64,000 nucleotides of DNA from positions 1 to 64,000 of the forward strand of contig CACGCL010000001.1 of the NCBI GenBank assembly GCA_902571525.1. The letters are read 5' to 3'. This document shows, one piece after another, positions 31,303-40,699 of this stretch. Source of the stretch: an uncultured Pelagibacteraceae bacterium. Its GTDB lineage: Bacteria; Pseudomonadota; Alphaproteobacteria; Pelagibacterales; Pelagibacteraceae. How positions within the stretch are numbered: position 1 is the stretch's first letter; the number at the start of each line of letters is the position of its first letter. Both the position numbers and the translations under genes were made by a program. A model generated the notes under the pieces. It had not been told where the DNA came from and searched no databases. It saw only the letters and a program-made list of their open reading frames with translations.

Positions 31303-32964
31303 ATTTAAAAGTATTTTATTGAATTCTTCGCCAGCTTTAAAAGTATTAAATAGTTTTTCTCTAGCTTTAATCTGATAATATTTTTTTGTATCCAATAAAT
31401 TTTTCTTATTTGCAATTTCTGTTGCTAATTCAACATATTCATTTTTATTTTTAACTATTGGGGGACTCTCTATCTCCATTTGGATATAAGCGGCACTAAC
31501 AATTCGAGATTTAATGAATTTTGTTGGAAGTGTTACTGTCGGTGTTCCATATACCATTGATTCATGAAATGAATTACCCGCTCCAAAATATAAAGGATCC
31601 AACAATACCGAAGATGTTCCTAAATGATTTATATAGTTATCTCTACTAAGCGGATCAAGAAAAATAACTCTTTCAAGATCGAAATTTTCAATTTTTTTGA
31701 AACGTTCTATTAATTTATTATAATAGATTTTGTTATTATCTTTTATTAGATATAATACACCTTTTTTATCTCTTTTTAGTATTTCAGCTAAAATATAATC
31801 AAAATCAGGATGAAATTTAAATATTGTTTGTGGACAAGAATAAATATTATTTTTAGATAGTTCATTGTCATTTATTTTATTTTGTATTTTTGGGACTTCG
31901 TAAATCATTGGCAAGTGATCCATCAATAACAGTTTTTCAGAGTAGCTTTTTGAGGTTTCTTTGGTAATCAAACTTTTTGAACAAAGAAAAAAATCTATAC
32001 TTTCACTACCAGTTGTTTCAGGATGTCCCCACGACATTATCTGATACTTTGCAAGCCTAATAAGTGATAGATAATACATCTCAATTGACATGCCAATATC
32101 TGGATAAAACAAAATATTAAACTTTTCCTTTTTAAAAAAATTTATTTTTTCACTCAATTTTTCAGGAAGTCGAACATTTTTTAAAAAACCGCTTTTTTCT
32201 TTTTCAATAAATTCATTAAAAATATTACCTACCTTCGTTTTTTTTGAGTGAAATATAAATATATCAAATTTTGTTTGATCAAGACTAAAAATAATATTTT
32301 TGAATAGTTTACCTATTGTATGACTAGTAAAAAATTCTGATATAAAACCTATTTTGATTTTTTCATTTTCATTTTTTTCAGTTACAAAATTTTCATTCAA
32401 TTCTTTGTAAATTTTTCTTAAAGCCTTCACACTTTTAATATTTAAGTCAAGATTATCATGTTGATTATAAGAAGATTCATAATGAGGGGTTTGTATTATT
32501 TGATCATTATCATAATTAAGTTGTTCGTTATTTTCTAAAATTTGATCGTAACAATTATTAATTTTTTCTCTAAATTTATTAATTTCTTGGTTATCTTTTA
32601 CAACCACAGGAAATAACAATTCTTTTTGATATTTCCATTTAGAATTCATCAGGTTTTTGTTTAGACCTTCCTCAATTAGATTAATCATCTCATCAATTTT
32701 GTCCTGGCTCTTTAAAATCGATGCATAAAATTGGTAAACGTGTGGCTCTTTTTCATTTATTTTTATAACTTTTTTAATTGTGTTTTCTGCATTATTGAAA
32801 TCGCCTGAGAAAGCATAAGCATGTAGTAAATTTCTTAAAACTGATAAATTTTCAGGATAGTGAGTTAAAATCTTATTAAATAACTCAATAGATTTGGAGT
32901 AGTTTTTATTTTGTAGGTGACTATAGGCAATTTTAAATAATTCTTCAGTAGAAATTTTTTTCAC
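31294..32964 (-). CDS. TPR protein with GT41/HMW1C-like glycosyltransferase domain
   Basis: TPRs; QIMSWGHPETTGSESIDFFLCSKSLI and GAGNSFHESMVYGTPTVTLPTKFIKSRI, GT41-type donor-binding motifs. Confidence 0.8.
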   Translation of the reverse strand: MKKISTEELFKIAYSHLQNKNYSKSIELFNKILTHYPENLSVLRNLLHAYAFSGDFNNAENTIKKVIKINEKEPHVYQFYASILKSQDKIDEMINLIEEGLNKNLMNSKWKYQKELLFPVVVKDNQEINKFREKINNCYDQILENNEQLNYDNDQIIQTPHYESSYNQHDNLDLNIKSVKALRKIYKELNENFVTEKNENEKIKIGFISEFFTSHTIGKLFKNIIFSLDQTKFDIFIFHSKKTKVGNIFNEFIEKEKSGFLKNVRLPEKLSEKINFFKKEKFNILFYPDIGMSIEMYYLSLIRLAKYQIMSWGHPETTGSESIDFFLCSKSLITKETSKSYSEKLLLMDHLPMIYEVPKIQNKINDNELSKNNIYSCPQTIFKFHPDFDYILAEILKRDKKGVLYLIKDNNKIYYNKLIERFKKIENFDLERVIFLDPLSRDNYINHLGTSSVLLDPLYFGAGNSFHESMVYGTPTVTLPTKFIKSRIVSAAYIQMEIESPPIVKNKNEYVELATEIANKKNLLDTKKYYQIKAREKLFNTFKAGEEFNKILLNLN

Positions 32965-33017
32965 AGCTTTGTTTATTATTAAACAACATTACACTAATAC
33001 AAAAAAAATAAAATAAA

Positions 33018-33734
33018 TTATGATAATTTTGATCTTCCACCATCTACACCTATTATCTGACCAGTTATCCACGAGCTGTCATCAGATAATAAAAATTGCG
33101 CCATTGCAGCTGCATCTTTTCCTTCACCAACTCTTTTCATAGGGTGAGCTTTAGCCACACCTTCTGCAATTAATTTATTTTTTAATATTGGTTCAGCTAT
33201 TTTGGATTTAGTTAAACTAGGTGCAATACAGTTAACCCTTATATTAGGAGCAAACTCTGCTGCTAAAGATACTGTTAGTCCCTCGATTGCACCTTTCACA
33301 GATGCAATAATACTATGATTGGTAAATCCTCTCTGAACAGCTACTGTTGAAAACATAACTATAGAACCTTTATTTTTTTTCAAATTATCTTGAAAATTTT
33401 TAATGGTCTCAACTATTGGAAAAAAATTTAAATCAAAGCATTTTATAAAATCATCTTTTTTAACAGCACGAATAGGTTTGAGATCAATAGAGCCAACGCA
33501 ATAAGCAATTCCTGAAATATCTTGTCCTTCAAATTCATTTTTTAAATTTTTAATAGATTGTTCATTTAAAACGTCAACAACACTATATTTACAATCAAGT
33601 TCAGATGATAATGATTTTAGACCATTTTCATCTCGACCTAAAAGTCGAACATCTTGATTTCTGCTAACCATCAACTTTGCTAGGTTCGAACCGATAGAAC
33701 CTGTCGCACCAAAAATTAAATATTTTCCTGACAT
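33018..33734 (-). CDS. Short-chain dehydrogenase/reductase
   Basis: GATGSIGSNLAKLM Rossmann, C-terminal SSWITGQIIGVDGGRS. Confidence 0.93.
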   Translation of the reverse strand: MSGKYLIFGATGSIGSNLAKLMVSRNQDVRLLGRDENGLKSLSSELDCKYSVVDVLNEQSIKNLKNEFEGQDISGIAYCVGSIDLKPIRAVKKDDFIKCFDLNFFPIVETIKNFQDNLKKNKGSIVMFSTVAVQRGFTNHSIIASVKGAIEGLTVSLAAEFAPNIRVNCIAPSLTKSKIAEPILKNKLIAEGVAKAHPMKRVGEGKDAAAMAQFLLSDDSSWITGQIIGVDGGRSKLS

Positions 33735-33762
33735 ATCGTATAATAATATTTATAAATAAATT

Positions 33763-35256
33763 ATGAAATTATTTATTATACTTGGAAATCATTTATTTCC
33801 ATTAAAATACCTAAATCGCTTCAAAAAAGACCATCTTTTTTTTATGGCAGAGGATAATGGTCTATGTACTTATGAAAAACATCACAAACTTAAAATCCTG
33901 TTATTTTTGTCATCAATGAGATCTTTTTTTGATAATTTAAAAAAAAATAACTTCAAAATAACCTATTCTAAGATCGATGACGCTGCTTTTAAAGAAGATT
34001 ACCTTTTAAAAATCCAAAAAATTTTAAAAAAAAATAAAATTAATGAAATTTCATGTTTTGAAATTGAAGATAAGCCAATTGAAAAAAAAATTATAGATTT
34101 TTCTAAGAAGAATAAAATAAAACTTAATATAATTACATCTCCAATGTTTCTTAATACTAGAGATGATTTCAAAAAATATTTATCGAAATCAAAGAAACCA
34201 TTTATGGCAGTTTTTTATAAAGAAACTAGAAAGAAGATGAACATTTTAATGAATGGTGAAGATCCTGTTGGTGGAAAATGGAGCTTTGATGAGGACAATA
34301 GAAAGAAACTACCAAAAGGAACTAAAGTTCCATCTTTCCCTAAAATAAATGAGACATTTCATACAAAAAATTTAAAAAACATTATAGAAAAGAAATTCTC
34401 AACACATCCTGGTTCAACGAAAAATTTCTGGTTTGCAACCGAACATAAAGATGTTCTTAAATTATTAGAGTTTTTTATAAAAGAAAAATCTAATTTATTT
34501 GGTGATTATGAGGATGCAGTTGATCAAAATAATAATATATTATTTCATAGCGCTCTCAGTCCTTACATAAATTTAGGTTTAATAACTCCAGAAATAATTA
34601 TTGAGAAAATTTTGGAAAGTCATAAAAAAAAAAAAATCAGAATAAATTCTTTAGAGGGATATATAAGACAGGTAATTGGTTGGCGAGAATTTATGAGAGG
34701 AATATATCAAAATTTCTATAGCAGATTGGAGACTGGTAATTTTTTTAAACATAACCGCAAAATGAAATCTACTTGGTATGAAGGAAAAACAGGCTTGCTA
34801 CCTTTAGACTATGCTATCAAAAATGCGAATGACCATGGTTGGTCACATCATATAGAAAGATTAATGATTTTATCTAATATTATGAATCTTTGTGAAGTTA
34901 AACCGATATATGTTTACAAATGGTTTATGGAAATGTTTGTTGACTCATCTGATTGGGTAATGTCTCCAAACGTTTATGGAATGGGATTGTTTAGTGATGG
35001 AGGAATTTTTGCTACTAAACCTTATATTTGTGGATCAAGTTATTTTCTTAAAATGATGGACTTTAAAAAAGGTGAATGGTGCAACATTATGGATGGTCTT
35101 TATTGGAGATTTATAAATAAGAATAGATCTTTTTTTTTAAAAAATCCAAGATTATCAATGATGGTAAGAATATATGACAAAATGAATGCCCCAAGAAAAA
35201 AAGTTATATTAGCTGCGGCTGATAAGTTTATAAAGGAAAACACTAATGCCAGTTAA
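33763..35256 (+). CDS. Cryptochrome/photolyase of the FeS-BCP/(6-4) photolyase family
   Basis: Begins as photolyase-related protein (LFIILGNHLFPLKYLNRFKKDHLFFMAED); VIGWREFMRGIYQ, GWSHHIERLMILSNIMNL, WVMSPNVYGMGLFSDGGIFATKPYI. Confidence 0.92.
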   Translation: MKLFIILGNHLFPLKYLNRFKKDHLFFMAEDNGLCTYEKHHKLKILLFLSSMRSFFDNLKKNNFKITYSKIDDAAFKEDYLLKIQKILKKNKINEISCFEIEDKPIEKKIIDFSKKNKIKLNIITSPMFLNTRDDFKKYLSKSKKPFMAVFYKETRKKMNILMNGEDPVGGKWSFDEDNRKKLPKGTKVPSFPKINETFHTKNLKNIIEKKFSTHPGSTKNFWFATEHKDVLKLLEFFIKEKSNLFGDYEDAVDQNNNILFHSALSPYINLGLITPEIIIEKILESHKKKKIRINSLEGYIRQVIGWREFMRGIYQNFYSRLETGNFFKHNRKMKSTWYEGKTGLLPLDYAIKNANDHGWSHHIERLMILSNIMNLCEVKPIYVYKWFMEMFVDSSDWVMSPNVYGMGLFSDGGIFATKPYICGSSYFLKMMDFKKGEWCNIMDGLYWRFINKNRSFFLKNPRLSMMVRIYDKMNAPRKKVILAAADKFIKENTNAS

Positions 35257-35617
35257 AGTTTTTTTTAATAATTCTTGTAATATTTGTAAACTCGAAATTG
35301 ATCACTACAAAAAAAATTCTGATGAAAATTTAGAATGGGTTGATATTACAAACAATCAACAAGCAGTCGACTTAACATCAAAATCTAAAGAAGAACTTCT
35401 AAGAAGATTACATGTGATAGACAATGGACAAGTTATCGGAGGAGCTAAAGCATTTATAATTATCTGGTCAAAAATACCAAAATATAATTTTTTAGCGAAA
35501 ATTTTAAGTTTTAAACCTCTGTTTATCTTATTTCATTACGCTTATGAATTTGTAGCTTATTTTTTATTTTTAAAAAACAAACACCAACTTAATGAAAAAA
35601 CAAAACCTACCAACTAA
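35246..35617 (+). CDS. DCC family (DUF393) thiol-disulfide protein
   Basis: [19 protein letters not shown] CxxC motif, [15 protein letters not shown]. Confidence 0.85.
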   Translation: MPVKVFFNNSCNICKLEIDHYKKNSDENLEWVDITNNQQAVDLTSKSKEELLRRLHVIDNGQVIGGAKAFIIIWSKIPKYNFLAKILSFKPLFILFHYAYEFVAYFLFLKNKHQLNEKTKPTN

Positions 35618-35720
35618 GTTGTGTCCAGTTTGTGAAAGGCCCTTTAAATGGAGAAAAAAGTGGAAGCTAAACTGGGAAAAAGTTAAATATTGTTCTAAAA
35701 GATGTTCATCAAAAAGGTAA
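35592..35720 (+). CDS. DUF2256-like small zinc-ribbon protein (42 aa), absent from supplied ORF track
   Basis: Hand translation [46 protein letters not shown]...YCSKRC zinc-ligand pattern. Confidence 0.9.
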   Translation: MKKQNLPTKLCPVCERPFKWRKKWKLNWEKVKYCSKRCSSKR

Positions 35721-37147
35721 ATTATTTATATAAATTTTTAATAATTTTTTTTTTAATATTACCAATTAATATTTCTCGTGCAGAATTTTTTAAAGATATT
35801 TCAAATATAATAACGATTAATGAAAACAGGCTTAGTTATGGGGTTTCGGTTACGGATATCAATTCAGATGGAAATAATGAGTTTATAGTCACAGGTTTTG
35901 GTTATCCAAATTTAGCTTTAAGTTACATTGATGGAAAATTAAAAAACATAATCCAAGAGGAAATTTTTTTAGATCGAGATAGAAAAACTATTGGTGTTGC
36001 AGCCTGTGATTTAGATAAAGATGGTTTTGAGGAAATTTATTTTTTAAATACGGATACCTATAGTGGAACAAAAAAATATTCTGATAGACTAATTGATAAA
36101 AACAATAATAATTTTTTTGACTTATTTGAGTTAAAAAAAAATAGAGAAAATCTAAACTTAACAGCAGGTAGATCTGTAGTTTGTGTTGATAGAAAAGGTA
36201 ACGGTGAATACGGTATTTATGTAGCTAATTATGGCGGACCAACTAGATTTTATGAAATCGAAAATAACAAAATAGTAGACAAAGCAGAAGATTTAAATTT
36301 GGATAAAGTTACTGGTGGAAGAGCAGTAGTATCAGGGCATATATTGACAGATAGAGCTGATATATTTGCAGCAAATGAAAGAGGTGCTAATTTTCTATTA
36401 AAAAATAATGACGGTAAATTTTATGATGTTGCATTTGAATATAGAGTTGATGATGTAATACAGAGTGGAAGGGGAACAGCATTATCAGATATTTACTATA
36501 GAGGAAGATTAGATATTTTGAGTGGTAATTGGCTTGGTTATCATAGAGCGTATGTTTTAGAAAAAAACGAATTTAAGGATATAGGAAACAAAGCTTTCGA
36601 TAAACCATCTAGAATAAGAACAATTATCTCTGCAGATTTTGACAATGACGGGTTTGATGAAGTTTTTATGAACAATATCGCAGAACCAAACAAATTATTT
36701 AAAATAAATGAAAATGGAAAATTTGAGGAAATAAAATTAAAAACGGCGCTTGAGATTGAAGGATTTGGTACTGGAGCAGCCGTAGCAGATATTGATAATG
36801 ATGGGATTTTAGAATTATTAGTTTCTCACGGGGAGAGTAAAGCACAACCTTTGACATTGTATAAAGCTAAAGTAGAAAAAAATAGTAGATATTTAAGGAT
36901 CAAGCCCATCAATAAATTTGGAGCACCTGCTAGGGGAGCAACTGTAACGCTAATGTCGAATCAAAGAAAGCACTCAAAAACAATAGATGCTGGGTCTGGT
37001 TATTTATGCCAAATGGAACCTGTGGCACATTATGGAATTAGAAAAAATGAAAAAGATTTTAGAGTAGAAATTAAATGGACCAATGGAAAAAAAGTTTTTA
37101 TAGATAAAATTAAACCTAATCAAACGGTAACAATAAAACAAAAATGA
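35702..37147 (+). CDS. Secreted FG-GAP/VCBS repeat protein with ASPIC/UnbV (CRTAC1-like) C-terminus
   Basis: Signal peptide; repeated Ca-binding loops [37 protein letters not shown]-terminal [12 protein letters not shown]...DAGSGYLCQ. Confidence 0.85.
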   Translation: MFIKKVNYLYKFLIIFFLILPINISRAEFFKDISNIITINENRLSYGVSVTDINSDGNNEFIVTGFGYPNLALSYIDGKLKNIIQEEIFLDRDRKTIGVAACDLDKDGFEEIYFLNTDTYSGTKKYSDRLIDKNNNNFFDLFELKKNRENLNLTAGRSVVCVDRKGNGEYGIYVANYGGPTRFYEIENNKIVDKAEDLNLDKVTGGRAVVSGHILTDRADIFAANERGANFLLKNNDGKFYDVAFEYRVDDVIQSGRGTALSDIYYRGRLDILSGNWLGYHRAYVLEKNEFKDIGNKAFDKPSRIRTIISADFDNDGFDEVFMNNIAEPNKLFKINENGKFEEIKLKTALEIEGFGTGAAVADIDNDGILELLVSHGESKAQPLTLYKAKVEKNSRYLRIKPINKFGAPARGATVTLMSNQRKHSKTIDAGSGYLCQMEPVAHYGIRKNEKDFRVEIKWTNGKKVFIDKIKPNQTVTIKQK

Positions 37148-37833
37148 AAAATATTTTATTAAAATTTGTTTTAATTTTTGTAGTTTTTTTTCAAATCGAA
37201 TTAGTTGCAGAAGAAAAAAATTACCACAAAGAATTAATAACTGATTGGTCTAGAATATTTCCTGACAAAAACAGGAATGCTGCAGGACCTAAATTTTTTA
37301 AATATATCATAGATAAAAAAATTACTTATAAAGATTTTATTGAGTTTAATAAATTATATTGCGCTGTTTCAGGATCATTAATTGATCCGGGAAGCGATTC
37401 AGAGTTTTTGTTTGTAAAAGAAAGTAAAACAAACAAAAAAATTTGCGGTAATTATTATAGGTGCTGTGTGCCTTGTTCTTGCGATATCATGAGGTATTCA
37501 GAGGTTCAAAAAATGAGTTATAAATTTATAGATGGCTTAAGAGAATTCTACGTTTTAACAATTAAAAATCCTTGTAACAAAAGTGATTTTCCAAACAGAG
37601 TAAATAAAGATTATTTTTGTGATGGCAAAAAAATCAACAACGATCAGGTATATAATTTAGATAATAGAATAGTTATAGGATTATTACATAATGGAAGAAA
37701 ATGTAAAAATGATGATATTGATTTGGTCAAAAATCATCAAATAACTGGAAGTTACTGCGAACTGAGAAATAATACTCCTCTAGAGGAATTAGATGCTGGT
37801 ATGGGTGACATTTTCATAAAACTTGCTAGGTAA
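37144..37833 (+). CDS. Secreted cysteine-rich protein of unknown function
   Basis: Signal peptide; 10 Cys including YYRCCVPCSCDIMRYSEVQ. Confidence 0.7.
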   Translation: MKNILLKFVLIFVVFFQIELVAEEKNYHKELITDWSRIFPDKNRNAAGPKFFKYIIDKKITYKDFIEFNKLYCAVSGSLIDPGSDSEFLFVKESKTNKKICGNYYRCCVPCSCDIMRYSEVQKMSYKFIDGLREFYVLTIKNPCNKSDFPNRVNKDYFCDGKKINNDQVYNLDNRIVIGLLHNGRKCKNDDIDLVKNHQITGSYCELRNNTPLEELDAGMGDIFIKLAR

Positions 37834-37845
37834 AACTCAGCAAAA

Positions 37846-38988
37846 TTAAGAAAAGTTTGAAATAATTTTTGGAATGTAATTTTTAAAATTAAAAAACCCT
37901 TTATTACAATATTGCCAAGAATACTGATCAAGTTTTCTATATAAAAAATTTATTTTTAAATTATTCAAATTCAGATAATCTAAGTTTTCACCGATAGTCG
38001 GATACAATCCAATATTTTTTTCATCAATTTTTTTAATTTCACTTATATCAATTATTTCACAATCAATTGATAGCTCTTTTAACCTTTGTTCTTGATCGGT
38101 AAATAAAAGTTGCTTAAATTTTGCTACTTTTTCACTAAGTTTGATTGATCTATTTTCATTTTTGTTAGAGACTAAATATATCTTTTCAAATTTACTATTT
38201 CTAAAGTCAGTGAATTCAAAAGAGAGATTATTATCAAAAATTAATAAATTATTTGTTTTAATATCTTCAGGATTTTTAAAATCTTTTTTTATTATTGAAT
38301 AGTTTTTTTCTAAAATTTTTGGAGTAGCATTTTTATTTAATTTAATATTATGAAATCTGTTATTAGTAAATTTTTTGATATTCCACTCGCTTGCTAAATA
38401 ATGTTTTCCTTGTGTTTGAACTCCCGCAACCCATCTCCATCCAAGAGTATTAGATGCAGCGTCACCATCATAAAGATGTTGCATAAAAAATTCTGCACCT
38501 AGTTGCCAAGGTAAATCAAGTGTAAAAATCCAAATACTAGCAAACCACATTCTTGTATGATTATGAAGGTAGTTATTAACTTTTAACTCATTCACCCATT
38601 CGTTAAAGCAATCTATATTAGTTTTACCCTCAACCGCATTTTGATAATTTCTATCTTTTTTAAAATTTTCTTTAATATTTGTTAGTTCAATTAAATAGTC
38701 GCTCCAAACATTTGGTCTTAATTCTAACCATCCTTTCCAGTAAGTTCTCCAGAGCACTTCCTGTATGAATTTTTCATTTTTTGAAAAAGAAAACTTATCT
38801 AGCGATTTTTTTATAATTTCAATTTCATTAAGAACACCATGAGTGATATAAGGAGATAAGCATGAAACATTATCCCTTTTATCAGGACCAAAATCAAAGT
38901 TTCTTAGCCTTGAATAATCTGATAAACTTTTTTCTATAAAATTATTTAATTTATTTATAGCTTTTGATCTCTCAGGTTCAAAATTCAT
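37846..38988 (-). CDS. Photolyase/cryptochrome-like FAD-binding protein lacking an N-terminal antenna domain
   Basis: LRNFDFGPDKRDNVSCLSPYITHGVLNE, EVLWRTYWKGWLELRP, NYLHNHTRMWFASIWIFTLDLPWQLGAEFFMQHLYDGDAASNTLGWRWVAGVQTQGKHYLA. Confidence 0.85.
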   Translation of the reverse strand: MNFEPERSKAINKLNNFIEKSLSDYSRLRNFDFGPDKRDNVSCLSPYITHGVLNEIEIIKKSLDKFSFSKNEKFIQEVLWRTYWKGWLELRPNVWSDYLIELTNIKENFKKDRNYQNAVEGKTNIDCFNEWVNELKVNNYLHNHTRMWFASIWIFTLDLPWQLGAEFFMQHLYDGDAASNTLGWRWVAGVQTQGKHYLASEWNIKKFTNNRFHNIKLNKNATPKILEKNYSIIKKDFKNPEDIKTNNLLIFDNNLSFEFTDFRNSKFEKIYLVSNKNENRSIKLSEKVAKFKQLLFTDQEQRLKELSIDCEIIDISEIKKIDEKNIGLYPTIGENLDYLNLNNLKINFLYRKLDQYSWQYCNKGFFNFKNYIPKIISNFS

Positions 38989-38995
38989 ATGATTT

Positions 38996-40171
38996 TTATC
39001 TTAATTTTTTTTTATGGAAATTAATAAATTTTTCAACATTAGATTTATTAAAAGTTTTATTATCTTCAAAAGAAACTTTTTTTATGGAGTATGCATTACT
39101 TTTTGTTATTCTTGACTGAATTGTAATATTTCCTTTGTAAAGTTTAAGCTTAATAATCCCGTTTACCTTGTTTCTTTTAAGATCCACAATCTTTTGCAAT
39201 TTTAATCTTTCTTTTGAAAACCAATAACCATTGTAAATTAATTCAGCATATCTTGACATAATCGAATCTTTTTTATGCATTGTATTTTTGTCTAATGTCA
39301 CCGACTCTATTGCTCGATGAGCAATTAAAAGCAATGTTCCCCCAGGAGTTTCGTAAACACCCCTAGACTTTATTCCTATAAATCTATTTTCAACTAGATC
39401 AACTCTGCCAATTCCATTTTTACCAACTAATTGATTTAATTTTTCTAAAAGTTTTTCTGGTGTTAATTTCTTTCCATTAACACTAATTGGGTCACTATTT
39501 TTAAATTTAATTGATACAAATGCAGGTTTATTAGGAGCTTTTTCAGGTGAGATCGTTCTTTGAAAAATAAATTCTGGAGCTGAATTTTTTGGATTTTCTA
39601 AAACTTTACCTTCGGTTGAAGTATGAAATAAGTTGTCATCTACCGAAAAAGGTGGTGCACCCTTCTTATCTTTTGGAATTGAAATGTTATGCTTTTTTGC
39701 GTATTTGATTAGATCAGTTCTTGATTTCAATTTCCAAATTCTCCATGGAGCTATTACTTTTATTTTTGGTCCAAAATAGTGATATCCCAGTTCAAATCTC
39801 ACTTGATCATTTCCCTTCCCCGTTGACCCATGCGAAACTGCAAATGCTTTAAATTTTTTTGCAACTTGAATTTGGTCTTTTGCAATTAAAGGTCTCGCAA
39901 TAGATGTACCTAGTAAATAGACTCCTTCATAAATAGCGTGACCTCTTATCATTGGGAAAACGTAATCTTTTACAAATGTATTTTTAAGATTTTTTATAAT
40001 TATTTTTTTTACTCCTAGTTTTTTTGCGTTTTTTATAATTTCTTTTTTATTCATTTCCTGACCGATGTCGGCCGTATATGCGATTACTTCAGCTTTATAA
40101 TTTTCCTGAAGCCATTTAAGAATTATAGATGTATCTAGACCGCCTGAGTAAGCTAAAACTATTTTTTTCAT
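38996..40171 (-). CDS. argG: Argininosuccinate synthase
   Basis: KKIVLAYSGGLDTSIILKWL, SHGSTGKGNDQVRFEL. Confidence 0.97.
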   Translation of the reverse strand: MKKIVLAYSGGLDTSIILKWLQENYKAEVIAYTADIGQEMNKKEIIKNAKKLGVKKIIIKNLKNTFVKDYVFPMIRGHAIYEGVYLLGTSIARPLIAKDQIQVAKKFKAFAVSHGSTGKGNDQVRFELGYHYFGPKIKVIAPWRIWKLKSRTDLIKYAKKHNISIPKDKKGAPPFSVDDNLFHTSTEGKVLENPKNSAPEFIFQRTISPEKAPNKPAFVSIKFKNSDPISVNGKKLTPEKLLEKLNQLVGKNGIGRVDLVENRFIGIKSRGVYETPGGTLLLIAHRAIESVTLDKNTMHKKDSIMSRYAELIYNGYWFSKERLKLQKIVDLKRNKVNGIIKLKLYKGNITIQSRITKSNAYSIKKVSFEDNKTFNKSNVEKFINFHKKKLR

Positions 40172-40192
40172 CAGATTTTTATTTTATTTTCA

Positions 40193-40699
40193 TTAGCTGC
40201 AATTTTTTTTTGCGCTATTATATGCCTTTGTAAAACCCATTAGTGAATAATGGTCAATAGTTTGAGAACCAGATTCATTGTAACCTGTTATCATAATTCT
40301 TGAGCCTTTTTTCATTACACCAATCATTTTTTTTTCGATTTTATTATTTGTGATCCAAGCAAAATTATCCTTAGAAATATCAAATTTAATTTTATTTTTA
40401 CCTGATCTTGCTAATATTGTATTTTGTACATTGTATTCGTATCCTGAAGTAATACTTACTTCGTCAGTAATTTTTTCATTTGGCCTAAAGCTTATAAACA
40501 ATCTGGCCTCTCGAGTATTATTTTTTGGAGACTGCAATACCGGTTTAGATTGAGCAAAGCATAACTTAGCAGTTTCACTACTTACCACAATTGTCTCCCA
40601 GTCTTTAAATTTAGCAATTTTTTTTATTTCCTGCGCATTTAATGGTGTTAAACTTATAGCGAGAAATAACAAAATTATTGTTTGTTTAATTATGGGCAT
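40193..40699 (-). CDS. Invasion-associated locus B (IalB)-like protein
   Basis: Signal peptide, FKDWETIVVSSETAKLCFAQSKP...; alphaproteobacterial IalB family pattern. Confidence 0.75.
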   Translation of the reverse strand: MPIIKQTIILLFLAISLTPLNAQEIKKIAKFKDWETIVVSSETAKLCFAQSKPVLQSPKNNTREARLFISFRPNEKITDEVSITSGYEYNVQNTILARSGKNKIKFDISKDNFAWITNNKIEKKMIGVMKKGSRIMITGYNESGSQTIDHYSLMGFTKAYNSAKKNCS

